Assembly (NCBI RefSeq): GCF_003991405.1
Contig: NZ_RPEN01000147.1
Coordinates: 1 to 64,000 of the forward strand
DNA: 64,000 bases
Direction: 5' to 3'
DNA from: Pseudorhodobacter sp. E13
GTDB lineage: Bacteria; Pseudomonadota; Alphaproteobacteria; Rhodobacterales; Rhodobacteraceae
This document shows, piece by piece, positions 61,617 through 64,000 of the stretch. Below the pieces are notes generated by a model. That model had not been told where the DNA came from. It was given only the letters and a program-made list of their open reading frames with translations, and searched no databases. The translations under genes and the position numbers were made by a program. Position 1 is the first letter of the stretch; each line of letters starts with the position of its first letter.

Positions 61617-62585
61617 TTAAACTTTGATATTGACCATGACCTTCATGAAAATCACGTTGATCACGAGAAGGACGCCAACAACCAGCGCCGCAGGAATGAA
61701 GGACGCGGTATCTTTCACGTCGTCGTAATAGTTCGGCTGAATGATCTGAATCATGATCAGCGCGCCAATCGGAAAGGCCGACAGGAACATGCCCGACCAT
61801 TTCGCCTCGGCGGTGATGGCGCGCACGCGGCGGAACAGTTTGAACCGCGCGCGGATCACCTGCGCAAGCCCGTGCAAAATCTCGGCAAGGTTCCCGCCCG
61901 AGGTTTGCTGAATGGTCACGGCCACGGCAAGGAAGCGCAAATCCTGGCTGTCCATCCGCTCGGCAAATTCCTTCAGGCTTTCCGACACATCGCGCCCATA
62001 GGCGGCCTCGTCGGCGATGATGCCGAATTCGGTGCCCAAGGGGTCTGCCACCTCACGCGAGACGATGCCGATGGCCGAGGAAAACGGATGCCCCACCCGC
62101 AGCGAGCGGACCATAAGTTCCACCGCATCGGGAAGCTGCTCTTCCATCAGGTCCATGCGCTTTTTGGCCTTGCGCGCCACCCAGGTGTAAACGCCACCCA
62201 CCCCCATCGCGACCGCGATCAAGGCGCGCACCGCCGGGTCGGCATCGGTGCCGATGGTCAGGCCCAGAAAGGAAAACACCGCAAGCCCGGCCATGATCAT
62301 GATCAATTGCTGCGGCGAAAAGGCGATATTGGCCTTTTGTGCCTTGGTGGCCAGAATGGAGTAAAGCGGAATACCCCCCGCTTTCATATGCTGGCCCATC
62401 TCCTTGCGAAGCTGTTCCAGCACCTTTTCGCGGTTGCCGGATTTTTCCAGCAAGGCAAGGCGGCGGCTGACGCGGTTGTTCAGGCTGATGGATTTGCCAA
62501 ATACCGTCAGATACAGACCTTCGACCAGCACAAGAACCGCAACGAAGATCAGGATATAAATAAGAGGCGCTGCAGAAAGTTGCAT
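61617..62585 (-). CDS. tadB: Tad pilus inner-membrane platform protein TadB
   Basis: A 322-residue protein with an N-terminal membrane helix (LIYILIFVAVLVLVEGLYL) and an F domain with LPDAVELMVRSLRVGHPFSSAI, then IQQTSGGNLAEILHGLAQVIRARF and two C-terminal helices. It is a partner of TadC. It lies 9 nt after the cpaF gene. The stop is 15 nt before tadC. Confidence 0.94.
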   Translation of the reverse strand: MQLSAAPLIYILIFVAVLVLVEGLYLTVFGKSISLNNRVSRRLALLEKSGNREKVLEQLRKEMGQHMKAGGIPLYSILATKAQKANIAFSPQQLIMIMAGLAVFSFLGLTIGTDADPAVRALIAVAMGVGGVYTWVARKAKKRMDLMEEQLPDAVELMVRSLRVGHPFSSAIGIVSREVADPLGTEFGIIADEAAYGRDVSESLKEFAERMDSQDLRFLAVAVTIQQTSGGNLAEILHGLAQVIRARFKLFRRVRAITAEAKWSGMFLSAFPIGALIMIQIIQPNYYDDVKDTASFIPAALVVGVLLVINVIFMKVMVNIKV

Positions 62586-62594
62586 GGTTTATCC

Positions 62595-64000
62595 TTAGGC
62601 GATGGGTTCATAGATAGAGGCGGGCAGGTCAAAGCCCCATTGGCGGAAGCGTTCGGAATAATGCGACCGCACGCCGGTGGCATTGAACCGACCGATGATC
62701 TTGCCGTCCCCGGCAAGCCCCAGACGTTCATAACGGAAGATCTCCTGCATCGAGATCACCTCCCCTTCCATCCCCGTGATTTCGGTGATGGAGGTCATGC
62801 GGCGCGACCCGTCTTGCAAACGGCTGGCCTGCACAACAAGGTTCACAGCCGAAGAAATCTGGCTGCGCACCGCCTTCAACGGCATTTCAATCCCCGCCAT
62901 CGCGATCATATTTTCCAGACGGCTGACCGCATCGCGGGCAGAGTTGGCGTGGATCGTGGTCATTGACCCGTCGTGGCCCGTGTTCATGGCCTGCAACATG
63001 TCGATCACTTCCTCGCCGCGGGTTTCGCCCACGATGATCCGGTCCGGGCGCATCCGCAGCGCGTTGCGCAAACAGTCGCGCTGGGTCACGGCGCCTTTGC
63101 CTTCGACGTTCGGCGGGCGGCTTTCCATCCGGCCGACGTGAATCTGCTGCAACTGCAATTCGGCGGTGTCTTCGATGGTCAGCACCCGCTCGGTGTTGTC
63201 GATGAAAGATGACAGCGCGTTCAGCGTTGTGGTTTTCCCCGAACCCGTCCCGCCCGACACGATCACATTCAACCGCGTCGAAACGGCGGCTTGCAGATAG
63301 GCGGCCATTTCCTCGGTAAAGGCGCCGAATTTCACAAGGTCCGAAACGCCCAGCTTTTCCTTTTTGAACTTACGAATGGAAACAAGGCTGCCATCCACCG
63401 CAACCGGCGGCACCATACAGTTGAAACGGCTGCCATCGGCCAGACGCGCATCGCAATAAGGGTTCGATTCGTCTACGCGCCTGCCCACCGCCGACACGAT
63501 CTTGTCGATGATGCGCAGCAGATGGCGTTCATCCTTGAAGGTGATATCGGTCAGCGTCAGCTTGCCCGCGCGTTCAATGAAAATCCGCTTGGGTCCGTTC
63601 ACCAGAATATCGTTGACCGATTCATCCTTCAGCAAGGTTTCCAACGGGCCAAGGCCCATCACCTCGTCATACAGCTCTTGGTTCAGCGCGACGCGGTCGT
63701 CCTTGTTCAGCGCGACCGACATCTCATCCAGCGCTTCGGCCACGATCGCCGCAATCTCGGCCTTCAGATTCGCCTCGGACGCCGATTCCAGCGCGGCAAG
63801 GTTCAGGTTTTCCAGCAGCTTTTTGTGCAACTCCACCTTCAATTCCATCAGGCGGTCTTTGCGCTTTTGCTCTTTGTCAACGGCCACAGCCTCGGCTGCG
63901 GGGCGGCCAATGGCCCCCGGTGCCGGGCGCATCTGCACCGCTGGCCGCTTTTCAGGCGCCGCTGCACGTGCTGCCGCAGGTGTCGCCGATGCGACCACAG
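62595..64000 (-). CDS. cpaF: Tad pilus ATPase CpaF/TadA, 5' end beyond the window
   Basis: At least 468 codons of a secretion ATPase, open to the right edge, so the true start lies outside. The N-terminal part is Ala/Pro-rich, followed by a Lys/Glu-rich helical domain. The catalytic part has Walker [17 protein letters not shown], an Asp box near [30 protein letters not shown] (Walker B) and the His box [13 protein letters not shown]. The gene is the first in the window of the minus-strand tad group. It should power pilus extension by TadBC. Confidence 0.95.
   Translation of the reverse strand, partial: VVASATPAAARAAAPEKRPAVQMRPAPGAIGRPAAEAVAVDKEQKRKDRLMELKVELHKKLLENLNLAALESASEANLKAEIAAIVAEALDEMSVALNKDDRVALNQELYDEVMGLGPLETLLKDESVNDILVNGPKRIFIERAGKLTLTDITFKDERHLLRIIDKIVSAVGRRVDESNPYCDARLADGSRFNCMVPPVAVDGSLVSIRKFKKEKLGVSDLVKFGAFTEEMAAYLQAAVSTRLNVIVSGGTGSGKTTTLNALSSFIDNTERVLTIEDTAELQLQQIHVGRMESRPPNVEGKGAVTQRDCLRNALRMRPDRIIVGETRGEEVIDMLQAMNTGHDGSMTTIHANSARDAVSRLENMIAMAGIEMPLKAVRSQISSAVNLVVQASRLQDGSRRMTSITEITGMEGEVISMQEIFRYERLGLAGDGKIIGRFNATGVRSHYSERFRQWGFDLPASIYEPIA

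Noticed and set aside
1-64000. CRISPR arrays and prophage
   Set aside because: No regularly spaced short repeats with unique spacers, no integrase, capsid or terminase-like genes were seen.

Overview
The window is GC-rich, densely packed alphaproteobacterial DNA. It most resembles the Rhodobacterales (Rhodobacter, Paracoccus and Pseudorhodobacter relatives). The evidence is the aerobic cob gene set and its order, two cobalamin riboswitches, the tad pilus genes, and families typical of that group (DUF1636, Lin0512, the chromosomal nrdR-ribD pair). It reads as chromosome. The only mobile-element trace is an IS3 transposase tail at the left edge, next to the 3' end of a tRNA-Ser gene.

Layout. 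1-975: IS remnant, a DUF6429 gene and tRNA-Ser(UGA). 1147-1668: a CheD-like protein lacking the catalytic cysteine. 1688-20237: a cobalamin locus. Its minus-strand operon runs DUF1636-cobW-cobN-cobG-cobH-cobI-cobJ-cobL-cobE-cobM-cobB-cobA-DUF1636, behind one riboswitch. A second riboswitch precedes cbtB-cbtA-cobF. cobK is inverted inside the operon, and cobO, two Lin0512 genes and cobQ run away on the plus strand. Together they cover uroporphyrinogen III to cobyric acid, including cobalt uptake, one cobaltochelatase subunit (CobN) and adenosylation. cobS/cobT and the lower-ligand genes are not in the window.

20308-30000: an envelope and signalling island. It holds an OmpA-like lipoprotein-sized protein, a secreted caspase-fold protein, two small exported proteins, an ExbB/TolQ-like protein, two ExbD/TolR-like proteins, a TonB/TolA-like protein, a transmembrane Ser/Thr kinase and a PP2C phosphatase. 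The TonB-like protein and the kinase end in the same periplasmic domain, with identical cysteine spacing. This is the strongest candidate for an undescribed system. 30191-41428: a 3745-residue autotransporter adhesin with internal duplications.

41800-47608: a nucleoside/nucleobase (BMP-family) ABC importer ending in a cytosine deaminase gene. 47616-56307: housekeeping and purine genes (DedA, YjbQ, two 5-formyl-THF cyclo-ligase paralogues, nrdR, ribD, an 8-oxoguanine-type deaminase, rraB, guaD, mgtE). 56473-64000: a dehydrogenase and a tad/Flp pilus operon (AAA ATPase, cpaA, two TPR lipoproteins, tadC, tadB, cpaF) that runs off the right edge.

Many neighbouring genes overlap by 1-11 nt (ATGA or TGATG junctions), which suggests translational coupling. 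Starts were chosen from these junctions, from Shine-Dalgarno-like sequences and from family N-termini. Family assignments rest on recognised motifs, not on database searches.
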